Made by a program: the position numbers and the translations under genes
Shown here: positions 24,424 to 33,143 of the stretch, piece after piece
How the letters are laid out: each line of letters starts with the position of its first letter
How positions within the stretch are numbered: position 1 is the stretch's first letter
From: Streptomyces rugosispiralis
GTDB taxonomy: Bacteria; Actinomycetota; Actinomycetes; Streptomycetales; Streptomycetaceae
Reading direction: 5' to 3'
Length of the DNA: 64,000 bases
Assembly: GCF_024505145.1 (NCBI RefSeq)
Contig: NZ_JANIAA010000008.1
Span: 1 to 64,000 of the forward strand
The notes under the pieces: model-generated
Told to the model about the DNA's origin: nothing
The model's input: the letters and a program-made list of their open reading frames with translations, nothing else
Databases searched by the model: none

Positions 24424-24611
24424 TTCCCCACCCCGCCCCTTCCCGAATCGGGGGCTCCGCCCCCGCCCCCGGGCGCCCTTCGGGCGTGTCCTCAATCGCC
24501 GGACGGGCTGGAAAATCCAGCCCGTCCGGCGATTGAGGACCGGGGTCCGGGGCGGAGCCCCGGCGGGGTCGGGGGCGGAGCCACCGGTTCGGGAAGGGAC
24601 AGGGTGGGGAA
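24424..24611. repeat. 188-bp palindromic intergenic element
   Basis: Outer arms of the TTCCCCACCCCGCCCC / GGGGTGGGGAA type enclose GGGGCTCCGCCCC words and a central perfect 25-bp stem (24488-24512 with 24516-24540) with a 3-base loop. It should act as a two-way transcription stop and recurs in variants elsewhere in the window. Confidence 0.85.
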
Positions 24612-24676
24612 CAACGCCCGGCGCTGCCGGAGCCCTTGACACCGCATCAGCACCCCCATACCTTCCACGCAACCGC

Positions 24677-24706
24677 TTCCGAGAATTATCGGGCTACTTC
24701 CGGAAG
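24677..24706 (+). promoter_or_regulatory. Candidate operator pair upstream of the ABC binding-protein gene
   Basis: TTCCGAG (24677) and TTCCGGAAG (24698) stand 21 bp apart. The second includes the palindrome CTTCCGGAAG and overlaps the ribosome site, so bound regulator would also block translation start. Confidence 0.5.
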
Positions 24707-24710
24707 GCAC

Positions 24711-26021
24711 ATGATGCGCATACCTCGGCCAAGGTCCACCCTTCGTGCATCCACCCTGGCGGCAGCCGTGCTGCTGGTCGGAACGGCACTCGCCGGCTGC
24801 GGAAGCGGCGGGCCCGGGGGATCGGATGACGGCTCCCTCGACGTCTGGGTCTACCAGGACGCCTCGACCAAGGTGCAGCGCGAGGTCGTCAAGCGGTTCA
24901 ACAAGACCTCCGACATCAAGGTGAAGCTCACCCAGGTGCCCGGCGAGGGCTACTCGGACAAGATGCGCACCTCCATGGGCACGCCCAACGCCCCGGACAT
25001 CTTCTTCAACTGGGGCGGCGGCAGCATCAGCGACTTCGTCAAGAAGGACATGCTGCTCGACCTGGACCCGGCGATGGCCAAGGACCCGGAGCTGAAGAAG
25101 GCGTTCATCCCCACGATCCTCGACGCGGGCGCGATCGACGGAAAGCACTACGGGATCCCCATGCGCGGGATGCAGCCGGTGATCCTCTTCTACAACAAGG
25201 ACGTCTTCGCGGACGCCGGGGCCCGGCCCCCGAAGTCCTGGGACGATCTGCTGAAGCTCATCGACACGTTCAAGGGCAAGGGCGTCACCCCGTTCGCGCT
25301 GGCCGGCACCGACGCCTGGACCGAGCTGATGTGGGTGGAGTACCTGATGGACCGCTACGGCGGGGCCGGGGTGTTCCAGAAGATCCAGAGCCAGTCCATG
25401 GCGGCGTGGGACGACCCGGCGGTGCTCAAGACCGCGCGGACCGTCAGGGACCTGGTCGGCCGGGGCGCGTTCGGCAAGAACTACAAGTCGGTCAACTACA
25501 CCGCCGACGGGGCCTCCACGCTCTTCGCCAAGGGCAAGGCGGCCATGCATCTGATGGGCAGCTGGGAGTACGCCAACCAGAAGGCCAACCAGCCCGCGTT
25601 CGCCAAGTCGGGGCTGGGCTGGACCACCTTCCCGGCGGTCCCCGGCGGCAGCGGTGACCCCAAGAACGTCGTCGGCAACCCGACCAACTACTGGTCGGTC
25701 AACGCCAAGGTGAAGGGCGACAAGCAGAAGGCGGCGATCGAGTTCGTGAAGTTCGCGGCGAAGCAGGACTACTCCAAGGACCTGATCGCCAACGGGGACG
25801 TCCCCACCACCTCCGACGCCACCTCCCTGCTCGCCGAGCATGAGAACCCCGGCTACGCGCGGTTCCAGTACGACCTGGTCAAGCGGGCCCCGGACTTCAC
25901 CCTCTCCTGGGATCAGGCGCTGCCCGCCAAGTACACCCCGCCGCTGCACACCGCCGTGCAGAAGCTGTTCAACGGGCAGCTCAGCCCGGCCGGGTTCATC
26001 GACGCCCTGAAGGGCATGTGA
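24711..26021 (+). CDS. bxlE: ABC importer sugar-binding lipoprotein, BxlE-like
   Basis: 436 aa. Lipoprotein signal with Cys30 in LAGC. The mature part is an extracellular solute-binding protein of the MalE type (SLDVWVYQDASTKVQREVVKRFNKT, PDIFFNWGGGS, YGIPMRGMQPVILFYNKDVF, KAAMHLMGSWEY). Gene order (LacI regulator, binding protein, two permeases, GH3 enzyme) is that of the Streptomyces bxlRE-F-G-A locus for xylobiose, hence the name; other disaccharides are possible. No ATPase is encoded here, so a shared MsiK-type ATPase is expected. ATGATG start; the second Met (24714) is equally possible. Confidence 0.75.
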   Translation: MMRIPRPRSTLRASTLAAAVLLVGTALAGCGSGGPGGSDDGSLDVWVYQDASTKVQREVVKRFNKTSDIKVKLTQVPGEGYSDKMRTSMGTPNAPDIFFNWGGGSISDFVKKDMLLDLDPAMAKDPELKKAFIPTILDAGAIDGKHYGIPMRGMQPVILFYNKDVFADAGARPPKSWDDLLKLIDTFKGKGVTPFALAGTDAWTELMWVEYLMDRYGGAGVFQKIQSQSMAAWDDPAVLKTARTVRDLVGRGAFGKNYKSVNYTADGASTLFAKGKAAMHLMGSWEYANQKANQPAFAKSGLGWTTFPAVPGGSGDPKNVVGNPTNYWSVNAKVKGDKQKAAIEFVKFAAKQDYSKDLIANGDVPTTSDATSLLAEHENPGYARFQYDLVKRAPDFTLSWDQALPAKYTPPLHTAVQKLFNGQLSPAGFIDALKGM

Positions 26022-26944
26022 TGGCGGACGCCACGACCCGCGAGCGGCGCCGAAGCGTCGGCCGGGCCGGGGTCGGCCGGCCCGGCGTCGTCTGGGCCCT
26101 CCCCGGCGCGCTGTTCTTCGTCTTCTTCGCGGTGGCGCCGATGGTCCTGGTCGGCGCCCTCGCCTTCACCGACTGGGACGGCATCGGGACCCCGAGCTGG
26201 ACCGGGATGAGCAACTGGTCCCGGCTGTGGGACGACCCGGAGACCCATCAGGCCATCTGGCTCAGTCTGGTGCTGACCGTGCTGACCTGGGTGTTCCAGA
26301 CTCCGCTCGCCCTGCTGCTGGGCGTATGGGCGGCCGGGCGGCAGCGCAACCGGGCCGTGCTGTCGGCGATCTTCTTCCTGCCGCTGCTCGGCTCGTCCGT
26401 GGCGCTCGCGCTGGTCTGGAAGTCGCTGCTGGACCCCAACTTCGGTCTGATCGCCGACATCGGGCCCGCCCTGGGCTTCGCGGACGGCGATCTGCTCGGC
26501 AGCTCCAAGGGCGCCTTCGGGGCGATCCTCTTTGTCACCGCCTGGCAGTTCATCCCGCTGCACACGCTGATCTACCAGGGCGGCGCCCGCGCCATCCCGC
26601 GCTCGCTCTACGACGCGGCGGCGATCGACGGCGCCGGGACCGTACGGCAGTTCTTCTCGATCACCCTGCCCCAGCTGCGCAATACCGTCGTCACCTCCTC
26701 GGTGATCATGGTGGTGGGCGCGCTGACCTTCTTCGACACCGTCCTGATCCTCACCAAGGGCGGGCCCGGCACGGACACCACGATCGTGCCGTACCTGATG
26801 TACAAGAACGGCTTCCAGGCGTTCGACCTCGGCTACGCCAGCGCGGTCGCCACCATCCTCGTCGTCGTCGCCACCACGGTCTCGCTGCTGCTGGTGCGGC
26901 TCACCGGCTTCGCCGCGATGCGAAGCACCCGGGAGGGGATGTGA
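26021..26944 (+). CDS. bxlF: ABC sugar importer permease 1 (MalF type)
   Basis: 307 aa, six predicted membrane segments, starting with VVWALPGALFFVFFAVAPMVL. The cytoplasmic EAA-type loop reads IPRSLYDAAAIDGAGTVRQFFSITLPQL, which contacts the ATPase. FFDTVLILTKGGPGTDT is typical of family members for disaccharide uptake. The ATG at 26021 overlaps the TGA of the binding-protein gene by one base, so the genes are coupled. Confidence 0.85.
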   Translation: MADATTRERRRSVGRAGVGRPGVVWALPGALFFVFFAVAPMVLVGALAFTDWDGIGTPSWTGMSNWSRLWDDPETHQAIWLSLVLTVLTWVFQTPLALLLGVWAAGRQRNRAVLSAIFFLPLLGSSVALALVWKSLLDPNFGLIADIGPALGFADGDLLGSSKGAFGAILFVTAWQFIPLHTLIYQGGARAIPRSLYDAAAIDGAGTVRQFFSITLPQLRNTVVTSSVIMVVGALTFFDTVLILTKGGPGTDTTIVPYLMYKNGFQAFDLGYASAVATILVVVATTVSLLLVRLTGFAAMRSTREGM

Positions 26945-27870
26945 CCGGCGTCCTGCACGACCACCCGAATCCTCGCCCGAACCGCCCCCTGAACGGCGTC
27001 CGTACGCCGAACAAGACCCCGGCGGCCTCTCGCCCCCGCCTCCGCCGCCGGGGTCTGCCCCGCGCCAACTACCCGGCCGGGCTCGGCTCCCTGATCTGGC
27101 TCGGCATCGTCGGACTGCCGCTGTACGTCCTGGTGGCCGCCACCTTCCAGACCCGCGACGGCTATATCGACGACGGCCCGCTGGCCCTGCCCGACCATCC
27201 GACGCTCGCCAACTACCGGCGGGTGCTGCGCTCCGACTTCCTCTCCTACCTCCTCAACACCGCGCTGGTCACGGCCGTGTGCGCGGCGATCGTGATCACG
27301 CTGTCGGTGACCGTCGGCTACACGGTCGTCCGCGCCCGCGGCCGGGCCTCCCGCCGGATCTTCCAGATCTTCCTGCTGGGCCTCGCGATCCCCTCCCAGG
27401 CGGTGGTGATCCCGGTCTATCTGGTCATCACCAAGCTCCAGCTGTACGACACCCTGCTCGCGGTGATCCTGCCGACCGCCGCCTTCTCCCTCCCGGTCAG
27501 CGTGCTGATCCTGGTCGGCACGATGCGCGACATCGACGAGGAGCTGTACGAGTCGATGGCGCTGGACGGGGCGAGCCCGACCCGGGTGCTGCTTCAGCTC
27601 GTGGTGCCGCTGTCGCGGTCCGGGATCTCCACGGTCGGGGTGATGTCGGCCCTGCACGCCTGGAACGGCTTCCTCTTCCCGCTGCTGCTCACCCAGTCCA
27701 AGAGCAACCGGCTGCTGACCCTGGGGCTGTACGACTACGTGGGCGAGTTCCGGGTGGACACCCCGGCGCTGCTCACCGCCGTGGTGCTCTCCATCGTCCC
27801 GATCTTCCTGGTCTATCTCTTCGCCCGCCGTCAGCTGATCAGTGGACTGATGGGCGTGGGCGGCAAATAG
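26941..27870 (+). CDS. bxlG: ABC sugar importer permease 2 (MalG type)
   Basis: 309 aa. A 45-residue Arg/Pro-rich N-terminus precedes six membrane segments (first: LIWLGIVGLPLYVLVAATF). The EAA-type loop is IDEELYESMALDGASPTRVLLQLVVPL, with the C-terminal LFARRQLISGLMGVGGK typical of MalG relatives. The GTG start at 26941 overlaps the previous stop. It forms the membrane channel with the first permease. Confidence 0.85.
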   Translation: MTGVLHDHPNPRPNRPLNGVRTPNKTPAASRPRLRRRGLPRANYPAGLGSLIWLGIVGLPLYVLVAATFQTRDGYIDDGPLALPDHPTLANYRRVLRSDFLSYLLNTALVTAVCAAIVITLSVTVGYTVVRARGRASRRIFQIFLLGLAIPSQAVVIPVYLVITKLQLYDTLLAVILPTAAFSLPVSVLILVGTMRDIDEELYESMALDGASPTRVLLQLVVPLSRSGISTVGVMSALHAWNGFLFPLLLTQSKSNRLLTLGLYDYVGEFRVDTPALLTAVVLSIVPIFLVYLFARRQLISGLMGVGGK

Positions 27871-27934
27871 GCCGCCCACGCCCGGCCCGCAAGCCGTTCG
27901 CCCACTCCGCCGTCCTCCCCCGACAAGGAGCTTC

Positions 27935-30325
27935 ATGCCTCAGCCCTGGCAGGACACCTCCCTCTCCGCCGAGGACCGCGCGGCGGCCCTGCTCTCCTCG
28001 ATGACGCTGGAGGAGAAGCTCGCCCAACTCGTCGGCGTATGGCCGGGATCCGAGGCAGAGGAGGGCGAGGACGTCGCCCCGCTCCAGCACGAGGTGTCCG
28101 AGGCCGTGGACCTCGACGGCCTCCTCCCGCACGGCGTCGGCCAGCTGACCCGCCCGTTCGGCACCTTCCCCGTCGAACCGGCCGAGGGCGCCGCCGCGCT
28201 GGCCCGCCTCCAGGCCCGGATCGCCGCCGGGAACCGCTTCGGGATCCCGGCGCTGGCCCATGAGGAGTGTCTGACCGGCTTCTTCGCCTGGCGCGCCACC
28301 GTCTTCCCCACCCCGCTCGCCTGGGGCGCGTCCTTCGACCCGGCGCTGGTGGGGCGGGCGGCCGGGCTGATCGGCGGTTCGCTGCGGTCGGCCGGTATCC
28401 ACCAGGGTCTTGCCCCGGTGCTGGACGTGGTGCGGGACGCGCGCTGGGGCCGTACGGAGGAGTCCATCGGCGAGGACCCGTATCTGGTCGCGACCATCGG
28501 CACCGCGTACGTCCGCGGCCTGGAGTCCGCCGGGATCGTCGCCACCCTCAAGCACTTCGCGGGCTACGCCGCCTCCCGGGGCGGCCGCAACCACGCACCG
28601 GTCTCCATCGGCCCCCGGGAACTCGCCGATGTCGTCCTGCCGCCCTTCGAACTGGCGGTACGGGACGGGGGCGCGCGGTCGGTCATGCACTCCTACAACG
28701 ACCTCGACGGTGTGCCCTCGGCCGCCAACCCGTGGCTGCTGACCGAACTGCTCCGCGACACCTGGGGCTTCTCCGGCACCGTCGTCGCCGACTACTTCGG
28801 GGTGTCCTTCCTGGAGCTGGCCCACCGGGTGGCCGACTCCCGGGGCGGCGCGGCCGGGCTCGCCCTGTCGGCGGGCGTGGACGTGGAGCTGCCCGCGGTG
28901 CGCTGCTTCGGCACCCCGCTGCGGGACGCGGTGCGGGCCGGGGAGGTGGACGAGGCGCTGGTGGACCGGGCGGCGCTGCGGGTGCTGCGGCAGAAGTGCG
29001 AGCTGGGGCTGCTGGACGCGGACTGGTCGCCGACGCCGTCGGCGCTCACGGGGGCCGTGGACTCCACCGGGCCCGTCGACCTCGATCCGCCGGAGCTGCG
29101 GGCCGTGGCGCGGGAGCTCGCCGAGGAGTCGGTGGTGCTGCTCGCCGACGACGGCGATGTGCTGCCGCTCGCGCCGGACGCCCGGATCGCGGTGGTCGGC
29201 CCGCTCGCCGACGACCCGGCCGCCATGTTCGGCTGCTACACCTTCCCCCGCCATGTCGGGGTGGAGCACCCCGGACTCCCCCTGGGCATCGAGGTGCCGA
29301 CGCTGCTCGCCGCGCTGCGCGCCGAGCTGCCCGGTGCGCGGATCACCCATGCCGAGGGGTGTGCCGCGCCCGGCCCGGCCGCGTCCGCCGGGGACGCGGG
29401 GGGCGTGGCCTCGGCCGGTGCGGCGGCGCTCACCGCCGAGAGCCGGCTGGCGCAGGCGGCCCGGACGGCGGCGGACGCGGATGTGTGCGTCGCGGTGCTG
29501 GGCGACCGCTCGGGTCTGTTCGGCCGGGGCACCTCGGGCGAGGGGTGTGACGCCGCCGATCTCGAACTCCCCGGTGAGCAGGGGGCCTTGCTTGACACCC
29601 TGGTGGCCACCGGCACGCCCGTGGTGCTGGTGCTGTTCACCGGCCGGCCGTACGCCCTCGGCCGCTGGTCGAGCCTGCTGGCCGCCGCCGTGCAGGCGTT
29701 CTTCCCCGGTGAGGAGGGCGGCCCGGCGGTCGCCGGGGTGCTGAGCGGGCGCGTCAACCCCTCGGGCCGGCTGCCGGTGAGCGTTCCGTACGCGCCCGGC
29801 GGCCAGCCCTGGACGTATGCTCAGCCGCCGCTCGGGCTGCACGGCGACGCCAGCTCGATCGACCCGACCCCGCTGTTCCCCTTCGGGCACGGGCTGTCCT
29901 ACACCTCGTTCGCCTGGGAGCGCCCGGAGGCCGACGCGACCGAGGTGCCGACCGACGGGGAGACCACGGTCCGGCTGACCGTGCGCAACACCGGTGACCG
30001 GGCCGGGGCGGAGGTCGTACAGCTCTACCTGCACGATCCGGTGGCCCGTATCGCCCGGCCGGTCTCCCGGCTGATCGGCTACGCACGGGTGCCGCTGCGG
30101 CCGGGCGAGTCCGCCGAGGTCCACTTCGCCTTCCATGCCGATCTCGCCTCGTATCCGCTGGGCGCCGATGGCACGAGAGTGGTGGAACCGGGCGCGCTGG
30201 AGCTGCGGCTGGCCTCCTCCAGCGCCGACTCCGGCGTACGGCACACCGTGCCGCTGACGCTGACCGGGCCCGAGCGCACGGTGGACCACCGGCGGCGGAT
30301 GGTGTGCGAGGTGCGGGTGAAGTAG
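27935..30325 (+). CDS. bxlA: GH3 beta-xylosidase-like glycoside hydrolase
   Basis: 796 aa, no signal peptide, so intracellular. The barrel domain has EEKLAQL, LAPVLDVVRDARWGRTEESIGEDPYLV, LKHFAGYAA and the nucleophile Asp286 in TVVADYFGV. The alpha/beta sandwich follows (VVLLADDGDVLPLAPDARIAVVGP) and a C-terminal FnIII-like domain (VRNTGDRAGAEVVQLYL). AAGGAG precedes the ATG. Co-location with an importer of the BxlEFG type indicates cleavage of imported xylobiose or a related disaccharide. GH3 specificity cannot be read from sequence alone. Confidence 0.8.
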   Translation: MPQPWQDTSLSAEDRAAALLSSMTLEEKLAQLVGVWPGSEAEEGEDVAPLQHEVSEAVDLDGLLPHGVGQLTRPFGTFPVEPAEGAAALARLQARIAAGNRFGIPALAHEECLTGFFAWRATVFPTPLAWGASFDPALVGRAAGLIGGSLRSAGIHQGLAPVLDVVRDARWGRTEESIGEDPYLVATIGTAYVRGLESAGIVATLKHFAGYAASRGGRNHAPVSIGPRELADVVLPPFELAVRDGGARSVMHSYNDLDGVPSAANPWLLTELLRDTWGFSGTVVADYFGVSFLELAHRVADSRGGAAGLALSAGVDVELPAVRCFGTPLRDAVRAGEVDEALVDRAALRVLRQKCELGLLDADWSPTPSALTGAVDSTGPVDLDPPELRAVARELAEESVVLLADDGDVLPLAPDARIAVVGPLADDPAAMFGCYTFPRHVGVEHPGLPLGIEVPTLLAALRAELPGARITHAEGCAAPGPAASAGDAGGVASAGAAALTAESRLAQAARTAADADVCVAVLGDRSGLFGRGTSGEGCDAADLELPGEQGALLDTLVATGTPVVLVLFTGRPYALGRWSSLLAAAVQAFFPGEEGGPAVAGVLSGRVNPSGRLPVSVPYAPGGQPWTYAQPPLGLHGDASSIDPTPLFPFGHGLSYTSFAWERPEADATEVPTDGETTVRLTVRNTGDRAGAEVVQLYLHDPVARIARPVSRLIGYARVPLRPGESAEVHFAFHADLASYPLGADGTRVVEPGALELRLASSSADSGVRHTVPLTLTGPERTVDHRRRMVCEVRVK

Positions 30326-30600
30326 CGGCGGCGAGGAGCCGGTTCAGGCCGGTCCCTCGCCCTTCTCCACCCCACGCTGACGGCCGCCCCGTGCCCGTCG
30401 CGCACCGCGAGCCGCTCGGTGACCACGATCCCGAGCCCGCCGAGCGCGGGCACCACGCGCCGGTCGTCCACGGCCGCCCACGCACCGGTCGTCATCGGAC
30501 GTCCCCCGTCTCCCCGGTCGCCCGTCGCATGCGCCATGCGCCATGCGCCATGCGCAGATCATCGCCCATGGCTCCGACGGCGGGACTGCCGCGCCCGGTC
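30326..30600 (-). other. Possible decayed reading frame between GH3 gene and palindrome
   Basis: No intact gene is seen. On the minus strand, a stretch starting near 30495 reads MTTGAWAAVDDRRVVPALGGLGIVVTERL-like, which has coding character but then runs into the GH3 gene on the other strand without any conserved domain. ATGCGCC is repeated about four times at 30527-30553. It could be the scar of a lost gene. Confidence 0.25.
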
Positions 30601-30614
30601 GGGTGCCGCTTTCG

Positions 30615-30990
30615 TCTCGCGCCTTCGGCGCAATTGAGCAGCGGGGCAGGGGGTACCCGGTGCGGCACGGTCGCCGGGCGCCGGGCCGGCGGGTGCGGGC
30701 GCCGGTGGCGGCTTCCCACTTCGTCGTCCGAGGCCCCTCCGGACCGCGAGCAGGTTGGTCCCGGGGCGGCCCTTGCGGGTACCCCTCGAAAAAACGCTTG
30801 ACCTGAAGCAACTAATTTGTCAAACATTTCCCAGGGCGGTACCCCGCGCAGAGCGGCAGCCCGGCAACGACCCCGGCCCCGCGAGCACCGGAGCCGCCAC
30901 CGATGCCCACCCCACCGGCCCGGCGGCCGGCGACGCGGCCCGTGCCCGGCACCCCCTGCCCCGCTGCTCAATTGCGCCGAAGGCGCGAGA
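30615..30990. repeat. 376-bp inverted-repeat element with AT-rich core
   Basis: Perfect 40-bp arms (30615-30654 and 30951-30990; TCTCGCGCCTTCGGCGCAAT inward) continue imperfectly toward the centre. The middle (30788-30830) is unusually AT-rich for this genome, with GAAAAAACGCTTGACC and CTAATTTGTCAAAC. No ORF of note. It resembles a small non-autonomous mobile element or a large foldback transcript. Confidence 0.7.
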
Positions 30991-31110
30991 CGGCGCCACA
31001 CCTGACCGAGCCGAGTAGCCGTTCCCTCGCATCTTCGTGGTGGCGCGCCTAGGCTGTCGCCGCTGTTCGATGGCTACCGGCGCGTAGCGCACACCGCGAA
31101 GGAGCGCGTG

Positions 31111-32043
31111 ATGAAGGGCTGGACCGCGAGCGACATCCCCGATCAGACCGGCCGCACCGCCGTCGTGACCGGCGCCAACAGCGGGCTCGGCTTCGTCACC
31201 GCCCGGGAGTTGGCGCGGTGCGGTGCGCGGGTGGTGCTCGGGTGCCGGAGCGAGGAGCGTGGCGCCGAGGCGGCGGAGCGGATCCGGGCGCGGGCGCCGG
31301 GCGCGCGAGTGGAGGTCGCGCCGCTGGATCTCGCCGATCTGACGTCCGTACGGGCCTTCGCGGCCGGGCACAAGGGCGACCGGCTCGATCTGCTGGTCAA
31401 CAACGCGGGGGTGATGGCCCTCCCGCACCGCAGGACCGCCGACGGCTTCGAGATGCAGTTCGGCGTCAACCACCTGGGCCACTTCGCGCTGACCGGGCTG
31501 CTGCTGCCGAAGCTGCTGGAGGCGGGCCCGGGGGCGCGGGTGGTCACCGTCTCCAGCTTTATGCACCTGCTGGGGACGGTCGATCCGCGCGATCTGAACA
31601 TGGAGCGGGGGTACCGGCGTTGGGTCGCCTACGCCCGTTCCAAGTCCGCCAATCTCCTCTTCACTCATGAGCTCGCCCACCGGCTGCGCGCGGCGGGCGT
31701 CCGCCTGGTGGCGGCCGCCGCGCACCCCGGGTACGCCGCGACCAACCTCATGTCCGCCGCGCCGAAGATGGAGGGCCACCGGGCGAAGGAGCGGTTCATG
31801 GAGATCGGCAACCGCTACTTCGCCCAGAGCCCGGAGCAGGGCATGCTCCCCGTCCTGTACGCGGCGACCGGCCCGGATGTCCGCCAGGACGACTTCTTCG
31901 GCCCGCCCCTCCAGGGGCTGTGGCGCGGCGCCCCCGTCCGCTCGGCCCGCGCCAAGTGGACGCTCAGCGACACGGCGGGCCGGGGGTTGTGGGCCGCGTC
32001 CGAGCGGCTGACGGGGGTGCGGTACGAGGCGCTCGCGAGCTGA
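31111..32043 (+). CDS. Short-chain dehydrogenase (retinol dehydrogenase/WWOX-like)
   Basis: 310 aa. Cofactor motif VVTGANSGLG (about 15-24), LDLLVNNAGVMA, QFGVNHLGHFALT, VTVSSFMH and catalytic YARSK. The C-terminal part (YFAQSPEQGMLPVLYAATGPDV, DFFGPP) is as in the WW-domain-oxidoreductase-like SDRs common in Streptomyces. Substrate unknown. GGAG precedes the ATG; a GTG directly upstream (31108) is an alternative start. Its stop is next to the end of the convergent oxidoreductase. Confidence 0.85.
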   Translation: MKGWTASDIPDQTGRTAVVTGANSGLGFVTARELARCGARVVLGCRSEERGAEAAERIRARAPGARVEVAPLDLADLTSVRAFAAGHKGDRLDLLVNNAGVMALPHRRTADGFEMQFGVNHLGHFALTGLLLPKLLEAGPGARVVTVSSFMHLLGTVDPRDLNMERGYRRWVAYARSKSANLLFTHELAHRLRAAGVRLVAAAAHPGYAATNLMSAAPKMEGHRAKERFMEIGNRYFAQSPEQGMLPVLYAATGPDVRQDDFFGPPLQGLWRGAPVRSARAKWTLSDTAGRGLWAASERLTGVRYEALAS

Positions 32044-32044
32044 G

Positions 32045-33073
32045 TCACGTCCGCACGGTGATGACCAGCTTGCCCGTGGTGCGGCCGGTCTCCCCCTGGA
32101 TGTGGCCCCGGGCGCCTTCGGCGAGGGGGAAGGTCTCGGAGACATGGGCGCGGAGCCTGCCCCGTTCGACGAGTTCGGCGATGGCGCGCATCCCGGCCCG
32201 GTCGTGCTCGACGAGCAGGGTGACGGCGCGGACCTGCGCCTTCTCCGCCGCCGCCCGGGTGTCCTCGGCGCCCGGCAGCAGGGAGACGAGGGTGCCGCCG
32301 GGGCGGAGCACGCCCACGGAACGGGTGGCGGTCTCCCCGCCGAGGGTGTCGAGGACGACGTCGTAGCGCTCGTCGGTGTCGGTGAAGTCCTCGGAGCGGT
32401 GGTCGACGCAGGCGTCCGCGCCGAGTTCGCGCAGGAAGTCGTGTTTGGGGGCGCTCGCCGTCCCGGTGACGTGCGCGCCGCGCTCCTTGGCGATCTGTAC
32501 GGCGAGATGGCCGACACCGCCCGCCGCGGCGTGGATCAGCACCCGTTGCCCGGCCCGGAGGCCCGCGGTCTCGACGAGGGCCTGCCAGGCGGTGAGCGCT
32601 GCCAGCGGCAGCGCGGCCGCCTGGACGTGGTCGATCCCGGCGGGCTTGGCGGCGAAGGCGCGGGTGGGGCCGGTCACGTACTCGGCGTGGGAGCCGGCCC
32701 CGTACGGGTAGGGCAGCATGCCGAACACCTCGTCACCGGGCCGGAAGAGGGTGACGCCGAAGCCGGTCTCCACCACGGTGCCGGAGACGTCCCAGCCGAG
32801 GGTCAGCGGCGGGGGCGGCAGGAAGATGCTCAGGGCGCGGTGCTTGAAGTCCGTGGGGTTGAGTCCGGCCGCGTGCACGGCGACGAGGATCTCCCCGACG
32901 CCGGGCGTGGGCCGCGGAAGCTCCGTCAGCCGCAGAACCTCGGGGCCGCCGAGGGCCGTCTGGTGCAGGGCGCGCATCACGGGGGCGCCGTCCGGGGCGG
33001 CGGGGTGCGGCGAGTCCGTGGCGGCCGCCGGGCCCGGGGAATCGAGGTGCTGAGGGGTGTCCGTCGAAGTCAT
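32045..33073 (-). CDS. Quinone-oxidoreductase-type MDR oxidoreductase
   Basis: 342 aa. A GroES-like domain (MRALHQTALGGPEVLRLTELPRP, VHAAGLNPTDFKHR, GWDVSGTVVETGFGV) is followed by a Rossmann domain (QRVLIHAAAGGVGHLAVQIAKERGAHVTGTAS, DVVLDTLGG). No catalytic zinc ligands are seen, so it belongs to the NADPH quinone reductase-like zinc-free group. The first 32 residues are a Pro/Ala-rich extension before VMRALHQ. Divergent from the GlxA-type regulator 70 bp away, which may control it. Confidence 0.85.
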   Translation of the reverse strand: MTSTDTPQHLDSPGPAAATDSPHPAAPDGAPVMRALHQTALGGPEVLRLTELPRPTPGVGEILVAVHAAGLNPTDFKHRALSIFLPPPPLTLGWDVSGTVVETGFGVTLFRPGDEVFGMLPYPYGAGSHAEYVTGPTRAFAAKPAGIDHVQAAALPLAALTAWQALVETAGLRAGQRVLIHAAAGGVGHLAVQIAKERGAHVTGTASAPKHDFLRELGADACVDHRSEDFTDTDERYDVVLDTLGGETATRSVGVLRPGGTLVSLLPGAEDTRAAAEKAQVRAVTLLVEHDRAGMRAIAELVERGRLRAHVSETFPLAEGARGHIQGETGRTTGKLVITVRT

Positions 33074-33143
33074 GCCTCGATCCTGGCCGTACGGCCCGCC
33101 CCGGAGCGATGGCCAGAAGGTCATCTTCCGATACATTCCTGCC

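Noticed and set aside
27839..30289. 816-codon minus-strand frame over the GH3 gene
   Set aside because: Antisense shadow; the plus strand has the complete GH3 motif set.
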